Below are positions 10,503-21,325 of a DNA stretch of 64,000 bases, piece by piece. The notes under the pieces were generated by a model. The model worked only from the letters and a program-made list of their open reading frames with translations, was not told where the DNA came from and searched no databases. The position numbers were made by a program, and so were the translations under genes. The DNA is from Holophagales bacterium (GTDB lineage Bacteria; Acidobacteriota; Thermoanaerobaculia; UBA5066), in NCBI GenBank assembly GCA_016716705.1, contig JADJVF010000005.1:1-64000 (forward strand), written 5' to 3'. How positions within the stretch are numbered: position 1 is the first letter of the stretch; each line of letters opens with the position of its first letter.

Positions 10503-12215
10503 CCGGAACGGGGGAGCCAGGCAGAGGCCCACACGGTGGCCGCGCCCGCGACCCCGGGCGAGAACCCCCCCGGGAATCCGCTGGAACGCGTCGGGCGGCG
10601 AGGGAAGCGCATCCCACCCGAGAGACGGTGCGAGCGCGCGATGCAGGTCGTCGTAGAGGAGGTCGACCGATCTCTCCTCCGTCGTCACGCGTGTCTTCCG
10701 CACGCCTTCGACGAGGAGAACGCGCAGCTCGACGACCGGGCCGCCGAAGGCGGAACGGAGGGCCGCGGCGGGGAGGAGGCGTTCCCACCCCGCCTCGTCG
10801 GCAGGGCCGTGGCGCGGGCAGGGGGGGGCTTCGCGCGGGCCGCGCCCCCAGACCTCGTGCGAGGAAAGCGGCGTCCCGCCGCAATGCCCTGTGAACTGGG
10901 CCGGGCCGGGCCGTTCAGAAGCCGAGAGGGCGCGGCGCCAGGCGGCCTCGTCCAGGAGCGGCGGCGCGGGCGCGCTCTTTGCGAACGCGGGAATCTCGGC
11001 CTGTCGCGGCGTCACCCAGGTGGCGAGAGGACCGCGCCCCGCGAATACGGCGCAGTGGGTGGAGTCGCAGAGGTCGTCGCGGCCGTGGCGGGGCCCGGCG
11101 CGAAGGAAGCGAAGCGCGGCCGCGGCGAGCTCTTCCCGGAGCCCGGGGGAGCCGTCGCGCAGCTCTCCGCGCAGGACGCCGTCGACCCACGACCGGGGTG
11201 TCGAGGAAAGGACGAGGCGAACGGAACCCGGTCGGCCCGTGATCTCCAGGGTTCCCTCGAAGAACCGGACGAGACCGTACGGCGCGACGGCGAGGCGAAG
11301 GAGGCCCGGCCCGATCGTGAGGCCGGGCTCGGCGGCGACGGACGCCCCCGGGCCGAACCAGGCGTCGCCGTGACCCGGACGGTGGCTGCGGACGGGGGCG
11401 TCGCCGGCGTTCAGAACGGTCACGTTCGCCGGACGGAGCGCCTCGAGGAGCCGGACGCGGACCAGGCCGCTTACGGGTCGGCCGCTCCGGGGCGCTTCGC
11501 GACCGGGAAGCGACTCCGAGCTTCGAGGTCCCTCCAGTTCCGCTCCGAGCGCCGCGGCCGCCGCCGAGCCCGTACCGTCGGGCAGGAGGGCGAGGGCGAG
11601 GCTGTCTCCGCCGGCCGAAGCCGCGAGTGCCCAGCCCGAAGTCGCAAGCGGCCGGCCGTCGAGCGCCGGAACCGTGCCCGTCTTGACCAGGTATCCGCGG
11701 TGCGCGAGGGCGGCGCCCGTCCCGTCGAGGGCAGCGGCGCGCATTCCGTCGACGAGGGCGAGCCGAAGGTCCTCCCGTGACGGCCAGGAGCGCGTCAGCA
11801 GATCGCGGTAGGCGTGCAGGAGCGTGGCGGGGGTGACGCGGGGAAGGGCGTCGAGCGACCCGAGACCGATCGTGGCCTCGGGAGAGAGCGGCCGGGTGAG
11901 CTCGAACCCGGCGGCGGCGAGGCTCCGCGCGCGGACCTCCTCCGGCGTCGCTCGCGCAAGCGCGAGAAAGTAGGCGTTGCACGACTGCGAGAAGGCGCGC
12001 GCGAGGTCGACGCGCCCGTGCCCCGACGGCTTCCAGCACCCGGAGTCCTTCGTGCAGGCGAGCCGGGGCGGTTCCTCGCGCGGATGGGCTTCCGCCCAGG
12101 CCGCCACGACCCAGGGCTTCTGCAGAGAGCCGACGGGGCGGGGGACCGCCGCTGCCGCCCCGGGGGAGACCGTCTCTCCCGCGAGGCGGAAGACGAGCAG
12201 CGCGGCGAGGATCAC
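10500..12215 (-). CDS. DUF2300 (YfaQ-like) protein: penicillin-binding-type N-half plus SpoIID-like C-half
   Basis: 571 residues, with a short signal or anchor (MILAALLVFRLAGETVSPGA). The N-half holds the three serine-acyl-enzyme motifs in order and at plausible spacing: SLQK (30-33), SCN (78-80) and KTGT (178-181). The C-half (VRFFEGTLEITG, ELAAAALRFLRAG, FAGRG, HCGGT) resembles SpoIID/LytB. Overall layout matches E. coli YfaQ as I remember it (PLGSLWK near the N-terminus, RSCG, then the SpoIID-like block), where SxN and KTG are degenerate; here they are intact. A periplasmic peptidoglycan role is inferred. The GTG start overlaps the DUF2138 stop (GTGA). The long N-terminal extension of this open frame is the shadow of that gene. 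Confidence 0.7.
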   Translation of the reverse strand: MILAALLVFRLAGETVSPGAAAAVPRPVGSLQKPWVVAAWAEAHPREEPPRLACTKDSGCWKPSGHGRVDLARAFSQSCNAYFLALARATPEEVRARSLAAAGFELTRPLSPEATIGLGSLDALPRVTPATLLHAYRDLLTRSWPSREDLRLALVDGMRAAALDGTGAALAHRGYLVKTGTVPALDGRPLATSGWALAASAGGDSLALALLPDGTGSAAAAALGAELEGPRSSESLPGREAPRSGRPVSGLVRVRLLEALRPANVTVLNAGDAPVRSHRPGHGDAWFGPGASVAAEPGLTIGPGLLRLAVAPYGLVRFFEGTLEITGRPGSVRLVLSSTPRSWVDGVLRGELRDGSPGLREELAAAALRFLRAGPRHGRDDLCDSTHCAVFAGRGPLATWVTPRQAEIPAFAKSAPAPPLLDEAAWRRALSASERPGPAQFTGHCGGTPLSSHEVWGRGPREAPPCPRHGPADEAGWERLLPAAALRSAFGGPVVELRVLLVEGVRKTRVTTEERSVDLLYDDLHRALAPSLGWDALPSPPDAFQRIPGGVLARGRGRGHRVGLCLAPPFR

Positions 12216-13729
12216 CGCGAGGCGAAGACGACCCGCTCCCTGAAGCGGTTCCCCTCCTGGCGCCTCTCGACGGTGACGGACGTCGTCTTCGGCGCCCAGC
12301 CGAGGAGGCCGAGGATCCGGTCGGAAAAGGGCCGGATACGCCCCTCGAAGGAGGCGCCCTCCGCGTCGCGCCAGGGGCCCTTCTCGGCACGGACGGCGTC
12401 GAGGTCGAGCCGGCTCCAGCGGATGAGGCCGGACTCCGGCGCCGGCGCCGGGACGCCGGCGAGATGGCTCTCGCTCGCGGCCAGCCAGAGCCAGTCGCCC
12501 CGCCGCGCCCAGGCGAACCCCGGCAGCGCCGGTCCGACGTCGAGTCGCGATGGCGCCGGGGTGGTCGCCCCCGCGCGCCGCGTCATCGTTGCCCTTACGA
12601 GGTCGAGGAACTCGGCTTCCTTCTCCGGAGCCACCTTGAGGAGGAGTCTCCGGGAGCCGTCGGCTCCGGCTTCCCAGCCCCACCCCTCCACCGGAAGTCC
12701 GTCGAGGAACGCCGTCCAGCGTGGCAGCTCGGCGGCATCTCCCTCGCCGGAGGCGGGAATGGGCTTCGTGAGGTCGACGAGGTAGCGCTCCCCCTGGGCG
12801 GCGTTGGGATCGGGGAGCGGCTTCAGGGCGAGGCCCGGTCGGGTGGGCGGGCTCGGCACCGGTTCGAGGAGGCCGCGACGCAGGGCCGACGGGAAGCGGC
12901 GGCCGGAGGTCTCCCACCCGGCGGCGGCGACGCGCCGGCCGTCGAGGCTCCATCGGGCCGCGGCAGGACCGGCGGTCGCCTCCCCCTCGCGCACTTCGAC
13001 GAGGCCGCCGTTCTCCTCGCGCAGGGCGGAGAGGAGGACGCCGCTCTCCGTTCCCTCCAGCCCTTCCGTGAAGAGGAACTCCCGGCGGAAGTATCGGTCG
13101 CCGCGGAGCGCTGCGAGGTCGAGGCGGGCCGACAGGACGCCGGGAAGGAACGAAGCGTAGCCCTGTCTCGCCGCGGCGCGGTCGAGGGCGAGGAGGAGAG
13201 CCCGCTCGCTCGTGGCGAGGAGGAGCGTGCCGTCGACGCGCGCCCAGGCGAGGCCGATGCGGCGGTCGAGGGTCTGCTCGTCGCCCGCTCCACGCGAGAC
13301 GACGGCATAGGAAACGCCTCCGCGCGAGCGGGCCTCGCCCGCCGGGAGCGTGACGGGAAGCTGCGCGAGCGGCGTGCGGATGGCGAGGACGGCCTCGAGA
13401 TTGCCCGCCGACAGGAGGGCGAGGCCGAGGGCCGTGGGCTTCATCGCCGCGATCTCGCTCCAGGACAGGGGGAGATCCGCGGCGAAGAGGGCCCACTGCT
13501 CGTCGAGCTTGGCGCCGACGCGCGTCTGGCGCAGCCCCTTCATCACCGGGTCTTCCGCGCTGGTCTTGCCGGAGAGGGCAGCCCTCAGCCCGCCCGCGAG
13601 GACGCGGTCGAGCGCCGCGGGGTCGCTGGTGACGAGGACGACCGGGGCCTCGGGGAGCGGGAGGAGCGGCTCGGCGGCAGCCGCCGCCATCGTCGTGCCG
13701 AGCGCGAGGAGCAGGGCGAGCGTCTTCAC
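12212..13729 (-). CDS. DUF2138 (YfaA-like) periplasmic protein
   Basis: 505 residues with a Sec signal (MKTLALLLALGTTMAAAAA). There are no membrane segments after that and no recognisable catalytic motif. The opening PVVLVTSDPAALDRVLAGGL, later EQWALFAADLPLSWSEIAAM and the closing FSDRILGLLGWAPKTTSVTV fit DUF2138, the family of E. coli YfaA; the assignment is from memory of the family and is supported by the DUF2300 gene next door, since yfaA and yfaQ also share a locus. The GTG start at 13729 overlaps the stop of the giant TPR gene (GTGA), preceded by GAGGA. Function unknown; a structural or inhibitor-like periplasmic role is possible. Confidence 0.6.
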   Translation of the reverse strand: MKTLALLLALGTTMAAAAAEPLLPLPEAPVVLVTSDPAALDRVLAGGLRAALSGKTSAEDPVMKGLRQTRVGAKLDEQWALFAADLPLSWSEIAAMKPTALGLALLSAGNLEAVLAIRTPLAQLPVTLPAGEARSRGGVSYAVVSRGAGDEQTLDRRIGLAWARVDGTLLLATSERALLLALDRAAARQGYASFLPGVLSARLDLAALRGDRYFRREFLFTEGLEGTESGVLLSALREENGGLVEVREGEATAGPAAARWSLDGRRVAAAGWETSGRRFPSALRRGLLEPVPSPPTRPGLALKPLPDPNAAQGERYLVDLTKPIPASGEGDAAELPRWTAFLDGLPVEGWGWEAGADGSRRLLLKVAPEKEAEFLDLVRATMTRRAGATTPAPSRLDVGPALPGFAWARRGDWLWLAASESHLAGVPAPAPESGLIRWSRLDLDAVRAEKGPWRDAEGASFEGRIRPFSDRILGLLGWAPKTTSVTVERRQEGNRFRERVVFASR

Positions 13730-16700
13730 GGAACGTCCTCCGCGTTGAGAACCCGGGCGTAGAGCTCCCAGGTCAGGTCCTTGGGGAGAAGGCGCGTCAA
13801 CGCGACGCCGCTGCCGAGGAGGGTCTCGGGGCGCGGGGCCGCCTTCAGCCTGAGCGCGGCGAGCTCGACGCGCAGCGCGGGGACGGAGGCGGCGCGCCGG
13901 TCCTCGAGCGTCGAGAGGGACCGCTCGGCGAGGTTGTCGTCGCGCGAGGCCGCGCCGATGCGGGCCAGGTCGCCGAGGAGCCCCTCGGCTTCGGCGGAGG
14001 GGAATCGCCGCTGCCGGAGCTCGTCGGGGTCGAACCAGGTCGAGCGGAGCGCGGTGCGGGCCGCAGCCGGGGAGCGGGCGAGCTCCGCGCGCGCGACGCG
14101 CCACCGGGTGACGCTGTCCTCCGTTCCGCCGGAGGCGAGCGCGGCCGGCGCGACGAAGCGCTCGGGCGCAGGCGCGAGACTCCGATAGACGACGCGGGCC
14201 GCGTGGCGGTCGTAGGGGTGGAGGGCGAGGTGTTTCGCGAGGTCCCCGCCCCAGGCGGCAAAGTCGGCCCCCTTCCTCTGCCAGAAGGGACGAGCGGTGG
14301 TCCACCACGCCGGCGCTCCGGCGACGGAATCGCCGCCGAGCTGCCTCCAGGCGTCGAACGCGGAGAGCTCCTGGTCCTGCGTGAGAGCCATGCGTGCGCG
14401 GGCCGCGACCCACTCGCCGCGGGCGCCGTCGACGTCCTTCAGGGCGACGAGGAGCGTGGCGCGTTGCCGCGCCTCGGCGAAATAGACGGGCTCGGGGATT
14501 CTCGTAAACCACTTCAGGCCGGCGGCGCGCTCCTTCCGCGCGAGGACGGCGACGAGCGCGGCGATCTGGTCGCGCCCGGACCACTCGCCGCGCGCCCAGC
14601 TCCGTTCCAGCTCGGCGAGGAGAAGGGGGCGCTCGGCGGGAGGTTTCAGCTCGAGCGCCAGCTCCCAGACGTCCGCCGGCGCCGCGGCGGCGGCAATCCT
14701 GCTTTCGACACGAGGAAGGAGAAGGGCCGTCGTCTTCGCGAGGAGATCGGAACGTTTCGCGTCGCGGACGATCCGGAAGGCGCGCAGGACGGGAGATCCG
14801 CCCTCGCGGGGCGTCACCGGGGCCTCCGTGCCTTCGAGCGACGAGGAGAGGTCAGGCTCGGCGAGGGTGAGGGGGGAGACGAGGCCGCCTGGAAGCTCGA
14901 CGATCCTGTCGAGGCGTGCGAGGGCCGCCGCGTCGTCGCCCCGGGCGACGTCGGCGCGGAGAAGAAGGAGGTCCAGCTCCGGGCCGAGATCTCCGGCGCG
15001 CCGGGTGACGCCGGCCAGGAGCGTGGTGTCGGGAAGGGCCCGGGCTGCCGCGAGGCCTTCGGCACGGAGAGGCGTGTCGAGGCGGGCGAGGACGGGCGCC
15101 GCGTCCCGCAGGAAGCCGGGGAGCTTCGACGCGGCCGCGAGGGGGAAGGTCCCTGCGTCGTGGGCCCACACCTCGCGGAGGTAGAAGTCGAGGCGATCGG
15201 CAGGGAGATTCTCGATGCGGCTTCCCCAGCGGGCGCCGAGGGCGCCACGGTATTCGGCCTCGTCGGTGGGCTTCAGCTCCGCGACGGCGGCCGGTCCCTC
15301 GCGGTCGCAGAGGAACGCGAGGAGGCCGGCGGCGACCGGCTGCGCCGGGTCGAGGTGAGAGAGCGGCGGAGCGAGCCCGAGCGGAGCGGCGCTTCGCTCC
15401 CAGGCCCGGAACAGGGGCTCCGAGGACTTCGCCTGTCGGGTACGGACCTCCGCGCGGAGGAGGGCGTTCGCCCTCTCCCTTCCACCCTCTCCGCCGGCGC
15501 CGACGAGGAGGCGGAGGCGGCGGGCGAGCCGGTCGGCCTGAGAGAGGTCGCTGAACCAGGCTTCGTCGAGAGCCAGGGCGAGCGGGAGGTCGCCGAGCGC
15601 CTCGGCGGAGCGCCCGGCGGCGAGAGCGCGGGCCGACTCGCCTCCGCGGGCGGCGGCTTCGAGCGGGACACCCGGCGTATCGGCAGAGCGCTCGCGGAGG
15701 CGGGTGAGCGATTCGAGGACGAACCAGGGTGCGGACGGGCGAAGGCCCCAGAGGCGGGCCGGCGCGCGGCCCGCGTCGACTCCCGATCCGGTGACGAGGT
15801 CGTCGCCGCGGTCGCCCGGGAGCGGCGCGAGCTCGGCCCAGGAGAAGCGCGGATCGGAGCCGAGGACCTCGTCGACGCTCCGCGGGCCACGGAGGCGGAC
15901 GACGTCGGGGCTGGCGGAGGCACCGGAAGCGTTCGCGACGAGCGCCTCGAGCGCGTCGGCGACGCGGTCGACGGCGGCGTGTCGCGCAAGGCGCTGAGGG
16001 CTCTCGGTGACGCCGGGCGGTGGAGCGGGCGCGCCGCGCAGAAAATACGCGCGGCGCGTGCCGGTCGAGAGGAGCGGGACGAGAGGTCTCACGCTCCACG
16101 AGGAGTCGGAGGCGGCGAGGAACCGTTTCCACGCGCCCGTCGTTCGGAACCAGCCGTCGACGCCCGTCTTCCACTCGGCGTTCTCGGGGCGGGTGGCGAG
16201 GCGCGCGAACGGCTCGACGGGGAACCACGAGGCGTACGGCACGGCCTTCGTCACGGGCGCGGTGCCGAGGATCTTCGCGTTCAGGTCGGCCACGAGCGGC
16301 GCGAGCGCGGGGCGCAGCGCGGCATCGTCCGCGCGCTCCACCAGGAACCTCACCCAGTCGGCGTGGAAGTCGGACCGGACGAGGCGGAGGCGGTTCGAGC
16401 CGTCCTTGGCCATCGCCAGCTCGACGGGACGCAGGCCGGCGACGAACGCTTCCGGCGGTTCGCTTCCCCAGAACGCCTTCGCCGGCGGAACGGCCGAGAG
16501 CAGTCTCCTGGAAAGCGCCTCGTCGAAGCGGGTGAGCCCCGCCGCCTCGGCGTACGGGTGAAGCCGCGCGACGGCGGCGTCGTCGAAGCTCCCGCCGGGA
16601 CGGAAGATCCGCCCGAGGAGATCCTTCTCGAGCGCTTCCCGCTGCTCGGGGAGCGCGATACGCGAAAACGCCCACCCGGTCTCCTGGAGGAACTCCTCGT

Positions 16701-19700
16701 CGCCGGCGAACCGGGCGAAGAGACGGGGGAAGGCCCCGGCCCGCAACGCGATCTCGGTTCGCTCGGCGTTCCCGAGGGGAACCTCGACGACCCGCGCGGG
16801 GTCGCCGCCGGGAGCGGCGAGCTCCCACGCGGCGTTGGCGCGGCCGAGGCGGAGGTAACGACGCGCGGCACGGGCCGTCCGGCGTCCGGCTTCCTCCTCG
16901 GCGTTCTCGGCGCCGGAGGCGAGGACGGCGGCGATGGAAGCGCGGTCGACGGCGAGCGCCTTCCGGACGTCCCCGGCGCGGACGTAGAGGGACGCGCGCC
17001 ACGAAGCGACGCCCTCGTCCGCGAGGCGGGTCTTCGCCCAGCCTTCGAGGAACTCGGCCGCCTCGCGGAACCGCCCCTGGAGCTCGAGGAGCGCGACCGT
17101 CTCGCGGGTCAGCTCCTCGCGCTCCGGCGCGACGGACACGGCCTCGCGCGCGGCGGCGACGGCGCCGTCGAGGTCTCCCTGGAACGCGCGGATCTCGCGG
17201 ACGGCCACGGCCCAGCGCACGTCCCGCGGGCTGCGCGCGCGCTGCTTCTGGAAGAAGCCGAGGAGGACGTCCGCCTTCTGCGCGCGGACGGCGAGGCGGC
17301 ACGCCTCGCGAAGCCACTCCCTTTCGGTCCGGCGGTTGAGCGCCTCGATGTAGAGGTCGACGCCGGCGTCGAGCTTTCCCTCGTCCCGGGCGGCGCCGGC
17401 GAGGGCGGCCCAGAGGTCCGGCCTCAGCGGCTCGGGGAGGCTCGGGGCTTCGGCCTTCGCGAAGGCGATCGGGTCGAGCGGGCCCCCCTCGCGCCAGGCG
17501 AGGCGGGCCGAGAGGGCGAGGGCGCTCACGCGCGCTCGCGGTTCGAGAGTGAAGGAGAGGAGCCTCTCGACGCCCCTGCGGGCGCGCGCGAGGTCCTTGC
17601 GGGAGAGCGACTCGTTCACGAGGCGCTCGGTCAGGTGCTCCCTGTGACCCTCGGCCGCGCGCGCGGCCGCCGCTTCGAGGGCGTCGAGCCCCTCGGCGTC
17701 GCGCCGGGCGCGGAAGAGGTAGGCGACCTGGTCCTCGAGGAGGCCGAGGGACCACGGGAAGCGACGGGTCGCGTCGCGGAAGGCGCCGCCAGCGTCCCCG
17801 CCCGCCGATTCGAGGAAACGGGCGTGGGCGGCGAGCGTGCGGATCTTCGTCGCGCCGTCGGGGAGGGCGTCGACGCGCGGGAGGAGCCGGACCCAGGCCG
17901 CTTTCGCGTCATCGGCGCGTCCGCGCTCGAGGAGCCAGGCGGCGCGGGCGGCCTCTTTCGGGACGCGCGCCTCTTCCGTCGGGAGGAGCTCGGCCTCGCG
18001 GGCCAGGAGCAGGCTCGAGGCTGGTGGCCCCGTCGGCGCCGGCCCAGCGCGCGCTTGCGAGGGAGCCCGACCAGGTTCGGACCGAAGAGAGAAAGTGGGG
18101 CTCGTCGCCCGGGGCGCCATCTCGAGCGTCTTCTTCCAGAGGGCTTCGCCGACGGCGGCCGTTCCCTGCCGCTCGGCAGGGCTCGTCTCCTCGCGGCGGG
18201 AGGCGCGTGCGGCGCGGGCGACCGGGTCGTTCGGCAGGTCCATCCAGTCGTCCCAGTCCGTCTCCCCGGTCGAGTCGAGGCCGACGAGCGGGAGGTACGA
18301 GACGAGGGCGGTCTCGTCGGCGGGTCGTCCCGGGCCGAGCCGGGCGATCCGGGAGAGAAGGAGGTCGCGGATCGCGGCCCGGCCCACGAGCCTTCCGAGC
18401 CGCTGCCGGGACCGCCAGCCGCCGTCCCCTTCGTCGGCGAGCGCCGCAACGTACTCGGAGATCGCGCCGTCGCGATCGCGCAGCTCTTCCTTGAGGACTC
18501 CCGCCTCGAAGGCGTGCAGGGCGGGCTTGCCGATGCGTGCCCGGCCTTCCGAAAGGACGGCGAGAGCCTCGCCGAAGCGGCCGTAATCCCAGAATGCGGT
18601 CGCCGTCTCCAGGATCGTCTCCGGGCTCCGGGGCGAGGCGGCGAGGACCTTCCGGAACGCGTCTCCGGCAGGGTCCGGGCGTTCGAGGTCCTGCCACATC
18701 TCGCCGATCGGCGTCCAGAACGGCGACGGGTCGGCGGCGGCAGCGGCGGCGCGCCCGGCGATCCGCTCGGCCGCGGTGGCGTGCTCGGGCGAGAACGCCG
18801 AGAGCGAACGCTCGAGCGAGATCGCCTCCGAGGCCCGCACCGGGTCGCCCGGGTAGGCCTCCGAGAGCGCCTCGGCGAACGGCACGGCCCTCTCGAAGCG
18901 CGACAGGCGCACCCATCCGTCGAGGAGGAGGACGTTCTCGACGGGGGTCTTCGCGGGCGTCTCCTCGAGACGCCGCAGGAACGTCTCGAGCGCCCCCTTC
19001 CGCACGAGAGCGTCGAGGAAGCGGCCGCGCCGCGGCGCGTCGGCCCAGAGGACGGCGTCGCGGCGGAGCGCGAGAAGCGCGTCGTCGACGACGGCACGGT
19101 CCTTCACGTCCCGGGGCCGTTTCGCCTTCAGCGCGTCGAAGGACGAACGTGCGAGGAGGCGGGACTCGGCCCGTTCGAGGACGGACGGGCTCGACGGAAA
19201 GCGCTGGAGCGCGCGCAGGGCGAGAAAGTCGGAGAAGAGAACGTACGGGTTCGGCTGCTCCTCCAGGGCGACGACGGCCTCCTGGAGCATCGGGTCGCGC
19301 GAGAAGAGGGCCGATCCGCGGAAGCTCGCGACGATCTCCTCTCCGAGCGCCTTCAGGTCCGCCGTCCTCTGCCGCCGCGCGTACCAGCGCGCGAGCTTCT
19401 TCCACCACTCGGGGCCCTCGAACGCGGCGATCGCCTTTCGGTAGCGGGGCTCGAGGTCGTCGTCGAGCTTCCACGAGGAGATCCGGTCGACGGCCTTCAG
19501 CCAGACGGCCTCGGCACGCGGCAGGCGGTCCATCTCGCCGAGGAGGAGGGCGAGGCTCGCGCGGTGCGAGCGGTCGCGGTCGTCGAGGCGGACGATCGCC
19601 TCGTCCAGGACCCGGTCGTACTCGTCCACGCGGGCACCGCTCGCGAGCCGGTTCTTCGTTCCGGTCTCCCCGCCGCTCTCGCCGTCGTAGCCTTCCTGAC

Positions 19701-21325
19701 CGGCCTCTTCGCCGGCTCCCTCGCCGGCTCCACTGCCGGGCTGCGGGACGCTGCCGTCCGGCGCGAGAAGCGCGAGCCTCTCGGCCCAGAGCGCCGTCTC
19801 CTTCTCGAGCGGCGCCTTCGTCTGCCGCATCGCCAGGAGGGCCACGCGGCGGGCCTCGGCGCGGGTGGCCGCGTCTCCGCTCTGGGCCTTCGCGAGGAGG
19901 CCGAGCGCCTCTTCGCCCTTGCCGCGCTGGACGAGCCTGTCCATCACCTTCACGTGGAGGCCCGGCAGGGCCGGGTGCTTCGGGCTCCGCCGCTCCAGCT
20001 CGGCGATGAGGAGCCGGCCGGCGCGGAGGGTCTTCTCCGGCAGGCGCTGCGCTTCCAGCTCGGCGAGCGCGTCGTCCGGGGCGAGACCGGTGAGGAGGAA
20101 GGAGAGCCCGGCCGTGGTGAAGCCGGGCGTCACGTCGGTGCGCGCCGCCCAGCGGTAGGGCTCGTCGTTCAGGACGCCCCAGGCGATGGGGCGCGCGCCG
20201 GCGGCGAGCGCGAGGCGGGCGAGCTCGGCGAGGTCGTCGAGCCGCTGGGACTCCGCTGCCGACGTCGCGGCGGCGAGGCGGCTGCGGAAGGCCTCTGGGA
20301 TCGCGTCGAGCGCCTCGAAGAGCCTCGCGAGGACGAGGCGGCCCTCGCGGGCGAGGCCCGCCCCGTGGCGCAGCTCGACCTGCGCGAGGAGCTCGAGGGC
20401 GAGGTCGCTCCGCCCCTTTCCCTCGAACCAGCGGGCGAGGAGCGTCACGGAGCGCGCGTCGAAGGCCTTCTCGAGGCCGAGGCGCAGGGCCTCCATCCGC
20501 GAGAGCGCGACGGCGTCGGCGCGGCGCGCGAAGGCCACGAGGGCGCGCGAGGAGGGCGACTTCGCCGGGTCGGCGACGAACGCCTCGAGAACGGAGAAGG
20601 CGCCGCTGGCATCGCCGTGGTCGCCCTTCAGGTCGGAGAGAACGAGGAGGCGCGTCTCCTCGGGCAGCGCTTCTGCGCCCCGGAGCGCGTCGTCGGCCTC
20701 CTTCAGTCTTCCCGGACTTCTCGAGGGCGCGGATCCACTCTTCGACGTACGCGGCGTCTGACGGGAAGAGCGCGGCCCGTTCGGCCCTGAGGGCGAGCGG
20801 GTCCGCGAGCGACGGGTCCGCGTCGGCCCAGCCGATGCGCTCGGTGGCGACGGAACGTCGCAGCGTCTCGGGAGCGTCGGAGGCGATCGCCGACGTCGCG
20901 GCGGAGAACGCGAAGGGCCAGCGACGGTAGCGGGCGCCCCAGCTGGCGGCCTCGGCCCACGCCCTTCCGCCGCTTCCTGCGGCCCAGCGGGAGAGGGCCT
21001 CTTCGGCGCCAGGGAGATCCCCCAGCTCCCTGCGCGCCTCGGCGAGGTGGCGCAGCGCGGCGAGGGCGACCTCGCCTCCCGCGGCGGAGCGCGCCTCGAG
21101 CTCGGCGGCCAGCTCCTTCGTCGGGGTCGGGTAGTGGACGGTCCGGCCGTCGACGACCGCCTTTCTCACGAGCACCGAGCTGAGCGCGTCGGCGTCGGTG
21201 AGGTCGGTCCAGGGGACGAGCGAGGCCGCCGCGTCGAGCGCCGCGGGGCGGGTGGCGGCCGAGAGGGCGAGCGCGCCAGCGAGAAGGAGGAAAAACGGCC
21301 GCCTCGCGCGAAGTGTTCGTGACAT
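13726..21325 (-). CDS. giant secreted TPR/alpha-solenoid protein, about 2,530 aa (one frameshift)
   Basis: After repair this is a protein of about 2,532 residues. It has a Sec signal (ARRPFFLLLAGALALSAATR) and then an almost unbroken series of helical hairpins rich in Ala, Leu and Arg. TPR-like units such as DPAGDAFRKVLAASPRSPET and EGKLDAGVDLYIEALNRRTE recur throughout. A Gly/Glu linker (GAGEGAGEEAGQEGYDG) lies about 530 residues in. No catalytic domain is visible, so a periplasmic scaffold is likely. The frame breaks near 20701-20715: removing one base gives EKSGRLKEADDALRGAEALP across the junction, and both sides have the same composition. The ATG at 21325 shares a base with the VIT/VWA stop (TGATG). 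Giant opposite-strand open frames over this gene are shadows. Confidence 0.75.

Noticed and set aside
19650..19745. Repetitive GCCGGCTCC-type run as a tandem repeat element
   Set aside because: It encodes the Gly/Glu linker of the TPR protein and is irregular; a coding low-complexity stretch explains it.
14203..20790. A plus-strand open frame of 2,195 codons over the giant TPR gene
   Set aside because: It mirrors the minus-strand codons; its product is Arg/Glu/Gly-rich without any family motif or ribosome site. High GC content makes long antisense frames common.
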